Assembly: GCF_003060825.1 (NCBI RefSeq)
Contig: NZ_CP028922.1
Span: 1,164,501-1,228,500 of the forward strand
DNA length: 64,000 nt
Direction of reading: 5' to 3'
Source: Paenibacillus sp. CAA11
GTDB taxonomy: Bacteria > Bacillota > Bacilli > Paenibacillales > Paenibacillaceae
A program made the position numbers and the translations under genes. Positions 25,285 through 35,109 of this stretch are shown here, one piece after another; the stretch's first letter is position 1; each line of letters opens with the position of its first letter. The notes below the pieces were generated by a model. That model did no database searches. It saw nothing but the letters and a program-made list of their open reading frames with translations, and had not been told where the DNA came from.

Positions 25285-25809
25285 TTAGGCTCCACTTGTT
25301 ACGCCAAGTTTTGCATATAGGCCTTGCAGTTCACGCATGGCCCAGGAATGACGCTCTTCCTGCTCAAGAGCAAATAGCAGTTCATCATGGAAATCTTGAA
25401 TCATGAATCCTTCAGGCACTAGGCCCAGCAGCTGTTCGAAATCATAGTTGGGCAGGTGAATATTTCCCTGGTTTAGTCTATCCAGCCACTCAACCCATTC
25501 ACGAAGCTTCAGAATTCCCTCACTCCAGAGATCCATTTGCAGACTGAGACAGTCTTGAAGCACCTCATAGCCTTCAGGATGATCATATTGGTGACAGATT
25601 TTAACGATAAGATTATATAGTTGCTGCACAGCGGGACGCAGGGCTTGAGGTAATTCATGAGGCAGGCATTGCTCAATATCGCTTGCTTGCATAGAAGAGC
25701 CTTCATCGTAGAGAAGAAGAGCATTCGGAATGACCCCTAACACTTCTGCAAGCTGTTCCTCGGTGATTTCTTTTTTCTCATATAACGTAAGAATCGGTTG
25801 GTTGATCAT
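25285..25809 (-). CDS. Hypothetical protein, 174 residues
   Basis: A soluble, acidic, leucine-rich, probably all-helical protein starts at the ATG at 25809 behind TGGAGG (MINQPILTLYEKKEITEEQ). Features include EEQLAEVLGVIPNALLLYDE and a C-terminal ALEQEERHSWAMRELQGLYA. No membrane helix or signal is visible. It is divergent from the acetyltransferase at 26016, with about 200 bases between. I do not recognise the family. An open frame extends further upstream but has no ribosome binding site. Confidence 0.65.
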   Translation of the reverse strand: MINQPILTLYEKKEITEEQLAEVLGVIPNALLLYDEGSSMQASDIEQCLPHELPQALRPAVQQLYNLIVKICHQYDHPEGYEVLQDCLSLQMDLWSEGILKLREWVEWLDRLNQGNIHLPNYDFEQLLGLVPEGFMIQDFHDELLFALEQEERHSWAMRELQGLYAKLGVTSGA

Positions 25810-26015
25810 TTTTACCTCCAGTATTAAAAGGCACCTATTTATGTTTATAGTAACTTCGAGAATTGTCACTAGACATGCCCAATTGTCATCATCCCATGAC
25901 TCATAGGCCTGCTGCAAGTCACGTTCATTAATGAATATAATCGTTCTTTATCTTGTGGTCGAGTACAGCACTGGCGTAAGGTAGGCATATAGGATTCGCC
26001 TAAGGGGGAAGGAAG

Positions 26016-26576
26016 ATGAATGAACAAGTGCAGACACTTAAGATTCGCCCACTCTGTGACAAGGATATGCTCAGGCTTTGGGAGCTAAAGAATAAGGAAG
26101 AGGCGCCCGAATGGAAGAAATGGGATGCTCCATACTTTGAACATCATCAGGTATCTTTGGAGGCTTTTTTGGAGAAGCAGGATCAGTATATTGATCAAGA
26201 AGACTACTGGGGAATTGAAGTGGATGGAGAGCTTATCGGCACAGTCAGTTATTATTGGGAGCATGAGCCGTCCGGCTGGCTGGAGATGGGGATCGGGATT
26301 TATGATCCTGGATACTGGAGCGGAGGGATTGGAACAAGAGCGCTCCGCCTATGGATATCCCATCTCTTCGAGACTCTTCCGCTGGTTCGGGTTGGCTTTA
26401 CAACCTGGTCCGGCAATCATCGGATGATGAGGGTTGGTGAGAAGCTGGGGATGACGCTTGAGGGCAGGATGAGAAAATGTCGGCTTTATCAAGGCGTATA
26501 TTATGACTCCATCCGCATGGGGCTGCTGCGCGAGGAATGGGAGGCGGCCGGGGATATTACTCAGCAGGGGACTTAA
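26016..26576 (+). CDS. GNAT-family N-acetyltransferase
   Basis: A 186-residue acetyltransferase of the RimJ/RimL type that would transfer acetyl from acetyl-CoA to an amine. The fold is visible as IRPLCDKDMLRLWEL, then LIGTVSYYWEHEPSGWLEMG, the acetyl-CoA-binding stretch DPGYWSGGIGTRALRLWISH, and NHRMMRVGEKLGMTLEGRMR near the end. The ribosome binding site is AAGGGGGAAGGAAG. It stands alone. The substrate cannot be told; members modify ribosomal proteins, antibiotics or small amines. Confidence 0.85.
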   Translation: MNEQVQTLKIRPLCDKDMLRLWELKNKEEAPEWKKWDAPYFEHHQVSLEAFLEKQDQYIDQEDYWGIEVDGELIGTVSYYWEHEPSGWLEMGIGIYDPGYWSGGIGTRALRLWISHLFETLPLVRVGFTTWSGNHRMMRVGEKLGMTLEGRMRKCRLYQGVYYDSIRMGLLREEWEAAGDITQQGT

Positions 26577-26826
26577 GGTGTAGTGCAGATAGGTACATTT
26601 GCTGACCAAGGGAATCAGCCTTATCGCCATAAAGTATGACCGAGGAACGAAGTGTAAGTATGGCCCTATAGGCACAAGCCGGGCCCTGGGTTATAAGCTT
26701 GAGCTGCTTGAATCCTTAAGAACTGTAACTATTCTCCCGAATTTAGCATTTTTTGTTTGAAACCCGGAACTTCAGGTTAATAGAACAAAAATGCTTGAAG
26801 TCATTTTGTTCGGGAGGTTGAAGCAA

Positions 26827-26988
26827 GTGAGCTTAAATGTACATAGTATGATGGCCTACAATCACCAATACTTTAGACCTCAAAGTACAGCGCCCGTAAG
26901 AAAAGAAGAGAGAGTAGAGAAGGCCGCGAGCTTTGCGGATATTTTGAATGAAAAAATGAAAGCTGCTGCTGATTCAAGACAAAAATGA
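26827..26988 (+). CDS. Small hypothetical protein, 53 residues
   Basis: I chose the GTG at 26827 because GGGAGG lies nine bases upstream; an ATG at 26791 is not served by a site. The peptide is polar, with SLNVHSMMAYNHQYF near the start and a C-terminal helix ASFADILNEKMKAAADSRQ. No signal or membrane helix is visible. A terminator follows. The FADIL-x-EKMK end recalls small soluble Paenibacillus proteins, but I cannot name a family. Confidence 0.5.
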   Translation: MSLNVHSMMAYNHQYFRPQSTAPVRKEERVEKAASFADILNEKMKAAADSRQK

Positions 26989-27002
26989 TCTCTACATATT
27001 AA

Positions 27003-27037
27003 GGAGCCCAGGCCTAGTAAGAGGCGTGGGTTCTTTT
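27003..27037 (+). terminator. Terminator of the small gene at 26827
   Basis: The stem GAGCCCAGGCC / GGCGTGGGTTC is followed by TTTTCG. Confidence 0.6.
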
Positions 27038-27157
27038 CGTTCCGCAAATTGTTAAGTATTTTACATTTTCCGGCTTCCCAGCCCATATATTTAGGAATAT
27101 ACTGTTAGGGCGGAATGTTAATGGCCCTTGTAGGGGCTGATGAAAGAAGGAATAGAA

Positions 27158-28873
27158 ATGCGTGCTTTCAAGCTTATGAATCATGGATCTATTGAAACAT
27201 CTTTAAGAGGAAAAGAACTGCTGGCTGATCCTCTTCTGAACAAGGGAGTTGCCTTTACGCTGGAGGAGCGGGAGTCATTGGGACTGTGCGGACTGCTTCC
27301 TCCCATTGTCATAACGATCGAGGAGCAGGTCTGCAGGGTGTATGAACAGCTGCAGAATCAGCCCGACAATCTGCGCAAAAACGTGGCGCTGAACGATTTA
27401 TTTCACCGCAATGTGGTGCTGTTTTTCCGGCTGCTGACAGAGCACTTAAGCGAGCTGCTGCCGATTGTCTACACACCGACGGTAGGACAAGCTATCCAGC
27501 AATACAGCCATGAATATCACCGTCCTGGCGGAATCTATCTTTCCATTGACGACCCCGATGGTATGGAGAAGGCCTTTGCGAATTTGGAGCTCCAGCCGGA
27601 TGACATTGATCTGATTGTAGCTACCGATTCGGAGAGTATCCTTGGCATTGGAGACTGGGGAGTCGGCGGGATTAATATATCCATTGGCAAGTTGGCTGTC
27701 TATACGGCAGCCGCAGGGATCGACCCGAGCCGGGTGCTGGCTGTCGTGCTCGATCCGGGAACGAATAATAAGAAGCTGCTCGATGATCCGATGTATATCG
27801 GAAATCGCCATGAACGCATACGCGGTGAACGATATGAGCAGTTTATTGATCAATATGTTACTACGGCGCTTCGCTATTTTCCTGGAGCTCTACTGCACTG
27901 GGAGGACCTGGGCAACGTGAATGCGCGGAAAATTCTTGATAAATATGGGGAGCAGATCCTTACCTTCAATGATGACATTCAGGGCACCGGCGCTGTGACG
28001 CTCGCTGCCGTCATGTCTGCCATGAAGGTGACAAGGCAGAAGCTGTCGGACCAGCGCATCCTTGTGTTCGGTCCTGGAGCCGCCGGGATCGGGAACGCGG
28101 ATCAAATTTGCTCGGCGATGATGCAAGAGGGACTCAGCGAGCAGGAAGCAAGAAGCCGCTTCTGGGCTTATGATCAGCGCGGCTTGCTTACAGATGCGAC
28201 CGAAGGCGTGCTGAGCTTTCAGAAGCCTTACGTCCGGCGTGCCGAGGAGATTGAAGGCTGGGAGCGCAGTGAGCAAGGAATCGTCTCCCTGCTGGAGACG
28301 GTTCGCCAGGTGAAGCCGACGATTCTGATCGGGACCTCCGGCGTTGCCGGCGCCTTCTCGGAAGCGGTAGTGCGGGAGATGGCGCGGCATACAGAGCGTC
28401 CGATCATCATGCCGATGTCGAATCCGACCCACCTGGCCGAGGCGGTTCCGTTAGATTTGCTCGCCTGGACCGAAGGGCGGGCGCTTATCGCAACAGGCAG
28501 TCCTTTTGAGCCCGTGTCTTATGAAGGCACTCTGTATCAGATTGGACAGTCCAATAATGCCTTTGTATTCCCTGGGCTAGGCCTGGGAGCCATTATTGTG
28601 AAGGCAAAATGTATCACAAAGGGCATGTTTGCTGCGGCAGCGGAAGCCGTAGCTGCAATCACTAACGCGCTAGAGCCCGGGGCCTCCCTGCTGCCGGGGA
28701 TTAATGACCTGCGCTCCGTCTCTGCAGCGGTGGCAGAGGCTGTGGCTCTGACTGCAGTACGGGATGGCGTGGCACGTACGATACCGCAAAATGTTCCCGC
28801 AGCAATAAGGGATGCGATGTGGGAGGCCAGTTATAAAGCGATTAAGCCGATCGCGGAACTGGTAGGCGTGTAG
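27158..28873 (+). CDS. maeA: NAD-dependent malic enzyme
   Basis: The enzyme decarboxylates malate to pyruvate, feeding C4 acids into central metabolism. At 571 residues it is the large-type malic enzyme. Visible features are [20 protein letters not shown] (malate site with the catalytic tyrosine), [18 protein letters not shown], the metal and active-site region [14 protein letters not shown] with [16 protein letters not shown], and an NAD-binding [15 protein letters not shown]. The start is the ATG at 27158; an ATG at 27140 lies inside the ribosome binding site GAAGGAA. It ends at a bidirectional terminator. The gene name maeA is by family resemblance; NAD rather than NADP use is not proven by sequence. 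Confidence 0.9.
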   Translation: MRAFKLMNHGSIETSLRGKELLADPLLNKGVAFTLEERESLGLCGLLPPIVITIEEQVCRVYEQLQNQPDNLRKNVALNDLFHRNVVLFFRLLTEHLSELLPIVYTPTVGQAIQQYSHEYHRPGGIYLSIDDPDGMEKAFANLELQPDDIDLIVATDSESILGIGDWGVGGINISIGKLAVYTAAAGIDPSRVLAVVLDPGTNNKKLLDDPMYIGNRHERIRGERYEQFIDQYVTTALRYFPGALLHWEDLGNVNARKILDKYGEQILTFNDDIQGTGAVTLAAVMSAMKVTRQKLSDQRILVFGPGAAGIGNADQICSAMMQEGLSEQEARSRFWAYDQRGLLTDATEGVLSFQKPYVRRAEEIEGWERSEQGIVSLLETVRQVKPTILIGTSGVAGAFSEAVVREMARHTERPIIMPMSNPTHLAEAVPLDLLAWTEGRALIATGSPFEPVSYEGTLYQIGQSNNAFVFPGLGLGAIIVKAKCITKGMFAAAAEAVAAITNALEPGASLLPGINDLRSVSAAVAEAVALTAVRDGVARTIPQNVPAAIRDAMWEASYKAIKPIAELVGV

Positions 28874-28896
28874 TCTTAGCAAAATATAACTTAGTA

Positions 28897-28941
28897 AAAG
28901 GCTCATCTTACGCAGATCAATCTGGGTTAAGATGAGCCTTT
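28897..28941. terminator. Bidirectional terminator after maeA
   Basis: The 14-bp stem AAAGGCTCATCTTA / TAAGATGAGCCTTT lies between convergent genes and has T-runs on both strands. Confidence 0.85.
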
Positions 28942-28984
28942 TCATATGATTCAGGCAGCTCTGGTGATAAGGAAGGGAGAGCAG

Positions 28985-29920
28985 CTAACTTGCTTTTGGT
29001 CTCTTCGCAGCGATGGCAACTTGCTTAGATTTCTGCCCATGAGGCTTATCCTGTCCATACCGGATGAAGATCCACACCCCGGCAAGGATGAACAGGCCTG
29101 CGATCAGCTGCAATGCGGTCAGGCTTTCTTTCAGAAGGAAGTAAGCCAGAATTGTAGAGAAGACGGGCTCGCCAAGGACAGCCATGGAGACAGAGGATGC
29201 ACTCATATATTTAAGCAGCCAGTTGAACAGGTAATGTCCGAACAAGGTAGGAACAATCGCCAGAAGCAGGAAGATTCCCCATTCCCGCGGAGCGTAGCCG
29301 CCAAAAGAGTACCCCTGAAAGAGATTATATACCGCAAGGGAGGAGGCAGCTATCGCAAACACCCAGAAGTTATATACAAATGCACTCAGGGATTCACGAA
29401 GATGCTTGCCGATCAGCATATGTACCGCTACGGCAATCGTTCCAAGCAGAGAAAGTCCGTCTCCAAGCAGGGCTGAGCTTGATAGTCCAAAATCGCCAGA
29501 ACCGATAGCAATGGAGCCGATAACTGCGATGGCCATGCCTAGCACCATCATTCGATTGGTCTTAGCGCCGAACAGCCAGTAGGAGCCGATGGCGATCAGG
29601 ATAGGTTCCAGGGTCAGGATCACCGTAGAGCTGGCCACAGTGGTCAGCCGTAGTGAGCTCATCCACAGCAGGAAATGAAGCCCCAGCATGACTCCGGATA
29701 GGCAGAGCAGCAGCCACTGCCTTGAAGTAAGCCCGAACAGGGTGCGGCGGTATTTCCATACAAGCGGCAGCATAAGCAGATTGGTCAAGTAGAGCCGGTA
29801 CATGGCGACGACGGAGACCTCAGCATTTGACCAGCGAACGAAGATGGAAGAGAATGAGATGGCAAGGATTCCAACTACATACAAAATTTCAAAAGAATGT
29901 CTGCCTTTGTGATTGTCCAT
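28985..29920 (-). CDS. EamA/DMT-family transporter
   Basis: A 311-residue membrane protein with ten hydrophobic segments in two five-helix halves, each resembling an EamA domain. The first half opens with FEILYVVGILAISFSSIFVR and the second with LSLLGTIAVAVHMLIGKHLR. Such proteins export metabolites, amino acids or drugs. A short basic, glutamine-rich tail (GQDKPHGQKSKQVAIAAKRP) ends the protein. It is convergent with maeA and followed by the shared terminator. The substrate is unknown. Confidence 0.85.
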   Translation of the reverse strand: MDNHKGRHSFEILYVVGILAISFSSIFVRWSNAEVSVVAMYRLYLTNLLMLPLVWKYRRTLFGLTSRQWLLLCLSGVMLGLHFLLWMSSLRLTTVASSTVILTLEPILIAIGSYWLFGAKTNRMMVLGMAIAVIGSIAIGSGDFGLSSSALLGDGLSLLGTIAVAVHMLIGKHLRESLSAFVYNFWVFAIAASSLAVYNLFQGYSFGGYAPREWGIFLLLAIVPTLFGHYLFNWLLKYMSASSVSMAVLGEPVFSTILAYFLLKESLTALQLIAGLFILAGVWIFIRYGQDKPHGQKSKQVAIAAKRPKAS

Positions 29921-30125
29921 GTTAAGCTATAGCATCTCCTATAATAACTTTGTCTGTGGCCGTCTGCGGCACAGGCAGATTCGATTATAGCACAGGATGA
30001 TTCAAGCCGTTGCAAGTTTTTACGGGTTTTAGATTAACCGCTGATAAATCGCAAATTGAGGGTAATAATGATATGCTTAAGGCATGACCTACACAGGCAA
30101 TTAGACTAAGAAGCGAGGAATGGTT

Positions 30126-31115
30126 ATGATTCGATTCGGAGTTATAGGTACTAATTGGATTACCGAGCGATTTCTGGAGGCTGCCCGTGAGGCTGAAGGC
30201 TTCGAGCTTGCAGCAGTTTACTCTAGAACGGAAGAGAAGGCTAAGCAATTTGCGGAGAAGCATGGGATTCCCCAGTGGTTTACAAGCATCGAGGAACTTG
30301 CTGCATCCGAGCATGTGGATGCCATATACATAGCAAGTCCCAATTCCCTGCACGCCCAGCAGGCTATGCTGTGCATGAATCATGGCAAGCATGTGCTCTG
30401 TGAGAAGCCGCTTGCTTCCAATGTGCATGAAGTCCGGCAGATGCTTGATACAGCAGAGCGCAACGGAGTGGTGCTCATGGAAGCGCTGAAGACGACCATG
30501 CTGCCCGCTTTTGAGGCGATTCGGATGCAGCTGCCGAAGCTGGGCAAGGTGCGGCGTTATTTCGCTAATTACTGCCAGTACTCTTCGCGTTATGATGAAT
30601 ATAGACGAGGCAATGTGCTGAATGCCTTCAAGCCCGAGTTCTCCAACGGTGCCTTGATGGATTTGGGCATCTACTGCTTGTACCCGCAGGTAGCACTGTT
30701 TGGCAAGCCTTCTGTGATCAAAGCGACAGGGGTTATGCTGGAATCCGGTGTTGATGGAGAAGGATCGATTGTTACTGGATATGAGGGAATGGATGCTGTC
30801 GTCATGTATTCCAAAATCACGGATTCTTCGCTGCCTTCTGAAATCCAGGGAGAGGATGCCTGCTTGGTAATTGATAAGATTAGCGAACCTAGTGAACTCT
30901 TCATCCGTTACCGGGATGGCCGAGAAGAACGCGTTGAGGTTCAGCAGGACAAGCCGGTTATGACGTATGAGGCGATCGAGTTTATGGAACTGATCCGTCA
31001 AGGCAATCAGCAGTCTGCTACCAACTCGTGGGCTACTTCCCTTGCTGTAGCCGAGATTATGGAAGAGGCGCGCAAGCAGCTGGGGCTTGTCTATCCGGCG
31101 GATCAGCAGCAATAA
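30126..31115 (+). CDS. Gfo/Idh/MocA-family oxidoreductase
   Basis: A 329-residue NAD(P)-dependent dehydrogenase. The Rossmann domain begins MIRFGVIGTNWITERFLEAA, has a PNSLHAQQAMLCMNHGKHVL segment and the family-typical CEKPLASN with the catalytic lysine. The C-terminal alpha/beta domain carries FSNGALMDLGIYCLYPQVAL, where a histidine is replaced in many members. It probably oxidises a sugar or dihydrodiol. ATG at 30126 has GAGGAA six bases upstream; an ATG at 30120 would be too close. The gene is single, ending at a strong terminator. The substrate is unknown. Confidence 0.85.
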   Translation: MIRFGVIGTNWITERFLEAAREAEGFELAAVYSRTEEKAKQFAEKHGIPQWFTSIEELAASEHVDAIYIASPNSLHAQQAMLCMNHGKHVLCEKPLASNVHEVRQMLDTAERNGVVLMEALKTTMLPAFEAIRMQLPKLGKVRRYFANYCQYSSRYDEYRRGNVLNAFKPEFSNGALMDLGIYCLYPQVALFGKPSVIKATGVMLESGVDGEGSIVTGYEGMDAVVMYSKITDSSLPSEIQGEDACLVIDKISEPSELFIRYRDGREERVEVQQDKPVMTYEAIEFMELIRQGNQQSATNSWATSLAVAEIMEEARKQLGLVYPADQQQ

Positions 31116-31125
31116 GAGTATGATG

Positions 31126-31213
31126 AAAAGGGACTCCTCTTAGTCCATGGTCTGTCTCTATGGTTAGCCTAAATTTAACCATCGGACAGTTCAGGATAAG
31201 GGAAGTCCCTTTT
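31126..31213. terminator. Large bidirectional terminator hairpin
   Basis: The outer stem AAAAGGGACT / AGTCCCTTTT encloses about 68 bases that contain a smaller hairpin (TGGTTA / TAACCA). It lies between the convergent oxidoreductase and SulP genes. Confidence 0.65.
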
Positions 31214-31249
31214 ACTTTAGATAATTTCATGTGTCGATGCTAGAAAGTG

Positions 31250-33007
31250 TCACTGCTGGAAGCTTCCTTGGAGAGAACCGGGTGTCCTCAGAGGGGATTC
31301 CGCACTGCTAAGAACGGGACATTCCCTAAAGGCTAAATGTTTACAACCTAAGCAATGGCTGCTGTTAACTTGGTTCAGTGCAAAAGACAAGGCTTCATCA
31401 ACGTGCTCGAAGGCACGCTCTGCTCCAATTAAATCCCAAGTCCCCGTTCTCTTGATCAGGCTTAGAGGCTGAGGACGAAGGCCCACAACGACAACAAGAA
31501 CCCCTAGATTTATGTACTCCCGCACAATGGCAGCAAAATTAGCTTCACCGGTTGTGTCCATGAAGGGAACCTTGCCCATTCGTAGAATCAGCACCTTGAG
31601 ATCAGAGGCTTCACCTAGGCGAAGCTTGGAATTCTCCAGCGATCCCGTCACACCAAAGAACAAGGGGCCCTCCATATTATAGATTTCTACCTGAGGGCAG
31701 TCATGATCTTCTGATACCATATGCGGCATAATCTTATTCTTCAAGGTAGGATCCGGCAGCACCTTGTCTACCTTCAGAGAACGGCTCATCTGGAAGAAGA
31801 ACATGGCAACAGCGAGCGCCAGCCCGGCTTCCACAGCGGTAGTAAGTGTTGTAAGTACGGTCAGCAGGAAGGTTACAACTAGAATGAAGGAATCTCCTGT
31901 TTTGGTCCGAAGCATATGAGTGAATGACTTCCGCTCACTCATATTCCATGCCACCATCATCAGGATCGGCGCCATGCTGGCCAGCGGGATATGGGAGGCA
32001 TAAGGTGCGAATAGCAATACCACCAGCAGAACGATGAACCCATGAACGACTCCTGAAATAGGAGATACGGCACCGTTCTTGATATTGGTCGCTGTTCTTG
32101 CAATGGCGCCGGTCGCCGGGATCCCTCCGAACAGTGGGGCAGCCATATTGGCGATGCCTTGTCCAATTAGCTCCCGGTTGCTGTTATGGCGGACTCCGGT
32201 CATTCCATCAGCAACCACGGCGGACAGGAGGGATTCAATGCTTCCAAGCATGGCTATGATGAGAGCAGGCTGAATTAGGTTAACTATTTGATCCAAGCTT
32301 ATAGGGAGCCAGTGAAACTGTGGCCATCCGCCGGAAATGGGACCATAGGTTGAACCGATCGTAGCAACCTGTCCAGGGAACAGCCAGGCGGCGGCGAGCG
32401 TAGAAATCAGCAGACCTACTAGAGAACCTGGTATTTTCGGCAGAATTTTGGGCGTGAGGAGAAGTGCTGCAAGGCATAGGCAGGCGGTGATAACGCTATA
32501 GAAGTTGATCGAGGGCAGCCTTAACCCGATTTCACGCATATTCGAGAGAAAGTCCTCATGCCGCTTCATGCCTGTGAGTCCCAGGAAGCTGGCAATTTGC
32601 CCGGTGAAGATCGTAACAGCGATGCCCGCTGTAAATCCAATGGTCACCGGCTTAGGGATATATTTGATCAGGGTACCTATTTTGAAGATGCCCATCAGGA
32701 TGAGGAAGAAGCCGGCCATGAATCCTGCGATGAGAAGATTCTGGTAACCGTACTGCATGACGATCGCGAGTAGAATGGGGATAAATGCACCGGTAGGCCC
32801 TCCAATTTGGAACCTAGAGCCTCCGAAGAGTGCGATGAGAATACCCGCAATGATGGTGGTATAAAGCCCGTACTCCGGCTTAACGCCGGAAGCGATGGAG
32901 AAGGCCATTCCCAAAGGAATGGCAACAATACCGACAATACTCCCTGCAATAAGATCCTGTCGTAATGAAGAAAGCTGATAACCTTGATAACGTCCTGTCC
33001 ATTTCAT
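31250..33007 (-). CDS. SulP-family anion transporter with STAS domain
   Basis: The 585-residue transporter has about eleven to twelve hydrophobic segments. The SulP signature is visible (LRQDLIAGSIVGIVAIPLGM, then GLYTTIIAGILIALFGGSRF and QIGGPTGAFIPILL). A cytoplasmic STAS domain occupies about 440-545 (VEIYNMEGPLFFGVTGSLEN, MGKVPFMDTTGEANFA). Substrates in the family include sulfate, bicarbonate and other anions. The tail beyond the STAS domain has three cysteines and a histidine (HCLGCKHLAFRECPV), unusual for the family and possibly metal- or redox-sensitive. An ArsR-type regulator gene lies upstream on the same strand and may be its controller. Confidence 0.9.
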   Translation of the reverse strand: MKWTGRYQGYQLSSLRQDLIAGSIVGIVAIPLGMAFSIASGVKPEYGLYTTIIAGILIALFGGSRFQIGGPTGAFIPILLAIVMQYGYQNLLIAGFMAGFFLILMGIFKIGTLIKYIPKPVTIGFTAGIAVTIFTGQIASFLGLTGMKRHEDFLSNMREIGLRLPSINFYSVITACLCLAALLLTPKILPKIPGSLVGLLISTLAAAWLFPGQVATIGSTYGPISGGWPQFHWLPISLDQIVNLIQPALIIAMLGSIESLLSAVVADGMTGVRHNSNRELIGQGIANMAAPLFGGIPATGAIARTATNIKNGAVSPISGVVHGFIVLLVVLLFAPYASHIPLASMAPILMMVAWNMSERKSFTHMLRTKTGDSFILVVTFLLTVLTTLTTAVEAGLALAVAMFFFQMSRSLKVDKVLPDPTLKNKIMPHMVSEDHDCPQVEIYNMEGPLFFGVTGSLENSKLRLGEASDLKVLILRMGKVPFMDTTGEANFAAIVREYINLGVLVVVVGLRPQPLSLIKRTGTWDLIGAERAFEHVDEALSFALNQVNSSHCLGCKHLAFRECPVLSSAESPLRTPGSLQGSFQQ

Positions 33008-33055
33008 TCATACAAACCTTCTTTTCCTTCTTCTTTAATGGAGCTTTTCTATCAT

Positions 33056-33382
33056 TTAGTTCTCTTTCATAACTTCCAGCAGCGAAATGGCCTCAACCAA
33101 ATGGTTGTTAAAAATTTGTCTTGCTACAGCAAGCAGATCTTTGATCAGAGGGTCCCGGAGAGAGTAGATGACAGAGGTCCCTTCCTTGGCACTGTTGACC
33201 AGATTCTTGGACCGCAAAACCGCCAGCTGCTGTGATACGGCTGATCCCTCAGACCCGAGCAGGGCTTGAAGCTCATTCACATTTCGCTCTCCCTCGCTCA
33301 GGACTTCAAGAATTCGAATACGCATCGGATGCGCAAGGGCCTTGAAGAATTCCGCTTTGAACTGCTGAATATTTGCATCCAT
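33056..33382 (-). CDS. ArsR-family transcriptional regulator
   Basis: A 108-residue winged-helix protein (FKALAHPMRIRILEVLSEGE, LQALLGSEGSAVSQQLAVLR, and VIYSLRDPLIKDL). It contains no cysteine pair, so it is not of the classic arsenic or cadmium sensing type. It sits 48 bases upstream of the SulP transporter gene on the same strand, so the two are probably one operon with autoregulation. The family often pairs ArsR proteins with SulP-type transporters in Bacillota, where sulfur or redox sensing has been proposed; that link is inference here. Confidence 0.85.
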   Translation of the reverse strand: MDANIQQFKAEFFKALAHPMRIRILEVLSEGERNVNELQALLGSEGSAVSQQLAVLRSKNLVNSAKEGTSVIYSLRDPLIKDLLAVARQIFNNHLVEAISLLEVMKEN

Positions 33383-33595
33383 GGGTTACACCTCTTTTCA
33401 TTTGATTATTTATATCTCTGAAAGTTTGAATATTTGAAGAATACAGTAGAGTGGGAGGGATTTCTGTGATTTTTTTAATGCTCGGCCCATTTCATATAGG
33501 ATAAAACAGAACAAAAGGATACGACATCTAGACAAATAAAATCATGTTAATGAATTTGATAGTGTATGATATTCCCATAGAAAGGGGAGGAACTC

Positions 33596-34876
33596 ATGCT
33601 TAAAGAGCGGATCGATTACTTGTGCAAAAAGAAAAATATCACCCGCAAGGAATTGGTGGAGGGCCTTGTGACCCCCGCTCACTTTGCCAACATCCTTGCT
33701 GACCGGTACCCCCTCGCGGAAGATTTGGCGGAGCGTATCGCAAAGCGACTTGGCGTAACGCCGGAGTATTTGCTGAACACCGCATCATGCCGTGAGGAGG
33801 TGCTGCAGCGGGCAGATCAGATCTTCAATCAATTAGCAGATGGCGCCAGCTCTATCGCTGAATCGGAGGTTCATGCTCTGCCTGACCGGGATGATGCACT
33901 GGTGGTCGAGCTGACGACGGCATTGATGAAGGCCATTTATTATCAACAGCTGAATGATAGAACGGCTTATGACTATTTACATACTTCTTATTTAAATTAC
34001 TACCTGGACAAATACGGCCGTCCAGACGAAATTGACTTGCCTCTTCCGCTTCAAAAGGCGCTGCTGCTATATAAGGTCCAGTATTTCAGATCCAAGCATA
34101 TGTACTTCGACGTGCAGATTCATGTGACACGCCTGCATAGCTTGCTGCCACCCGGAACAGAGGTTTGGCTGACCGTGCAAAATCTGCGCATGGAGGCTTA
34201 TATCTACATCAAGGAATATGAGCAGGCGAAGCAGGTGTTCGAGGATACGATGAAGCTGGTCTATGAGAACAGGCTGTTCCACCGCTTATCCGGTCTTTAT
34301 GTAGCCTATAGCGGTTACTGCTACACGATGGGTTTAACCCAGGAGGCGCTATCTGCGCTCGCTATGGCTGAAGCGAACCTTGTTTATGCGCAGCGGCAAG
34401 GCGATTTGCTGACGGCGATTATGAATAATCGGATTGTGATGCTGACTCTGATGGGAGAACTGGATCAGGCGCTTGAAGAGATTGCCAGATTCGAGAGTAT
34501 GGTGGACAGAGAGGCTGAAGAAGTCAGTGAAATGTTGAGACCAGTAACCCAGCTATACCGCTGTGAGGTTGCCTTTATGCGGAAGGATTGGGTGGAGCTG
34601 TTACAGCGAGTTGAGCAGCTGAAGCAGGATGTGCTGACAACAGACCAGCGAATGGCCTGTACCTTTTATAAGAGTCAGTTGGCCTTGTCCCAAGGGGATA
34701 CAGTGAGCTTTACACAGCATGCGCTGGAGTGTCTGCCTTATTTCGAAGATACCCAGCAGGCCATCCGGCTTGAGCAGCTGTATGAGACATTGGCAATGGT
34801 CTCGGAGGATCAGCGGAAATATAAAGAATCAAGCAGCTATTACCGCAAGCTGGTCTATCTTTTAAGGAAAAAGTAG
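33596..34876 (+). CDS. HTH-TPR regulator, RRNPP-like
   Basis: The 426-residue protein begins with an XRE-type helix-turn-helix (LKERIDYLCKKKNITRKELV to IAKRLGVTPEYLL, residues 2-60). About 340 residues of helical repeats follow, of the tetratricopeptide kind (EYEQAKQVFEDTMKLVYENR, TQEALSALAMAEANLVYA, MGELDQALEEIARFE, RKYKESSSYYRKLVYLL). This order is that of the RRNPP regulators (PlcR, NprR, PrgX, Rgg), many of which respond to a small secreted peptide encoded next to them. I see no clear signal-peptide-bearing small gene within 230 bases downstream, so a peptide partner is not shown. Confidence 0.75.
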   Translation: MLKERIDYLCKKKNITRKELVEGLVTPAHFANILADRYPLAEDLAERIAKRLGVTPEYLLNTASCREEVLQRADQIFNQLADGASSIAESEVHALPDRDDALVVELTTALMKAIYYQQLNDRTAYDYLHTSYLNYYLDKYGRPDEIDLPLPLQKALLLYKVQYFRSKHMYFDVQIHVTRLHSLLPPGTEVWLTVQNLRMEAYIYIKEYEQAKQVFEDTMKLVYENRLFHRLSGLYVAYSGYCYTMGLTQEALSALAMAEANLVYAQRQGDLLTAIMNNRIVMLTLMGELDQALEEIARFESMVDREAEEVSEMLRPVTQLYRCEVAFMRKDWVELLQRVEQLKQDVLTTDQRMACTFYKSQLALSQGDTVSFTQHALECLPYFEDTQQAIRLEQLYETLAMVSEDQRKYKESSSYYRKLVYLLRKK

Positions 34877-35109
34877 TCTTTGGATCACCAGGAAGCTGCA
34901 AAATGGTGCTCATATAGAGAAACAGAGTAGCCGATTTTCGGAATTTGTATTGTACTCTTCAGGGGAATCGCCGGAATAATGTTGTTTTTAACATGCTTTA
35001 AAGGGGGAAAAGTCCGAGTCTATTGTATGCTGCCAGATCTATTGCTGCCCTTCTAGCGCCGCAGATATACTTAAATCAGCAAGAATAATTGGCAAAGGGA
35101 GCGATAGAC

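Noticed and set aside
29985..31112. Minus-strand open frame of 375 codons opposite the Gfo/Idh/MocA oxidoreductase gene
   Set aside because: The plus strand encodes a clear oxidoreductase with a CEKP motif and a ribosome binding site; the antisense frame has no site, and its composition (rich in histidine, arginine and leucine) is that of a shadow frame.
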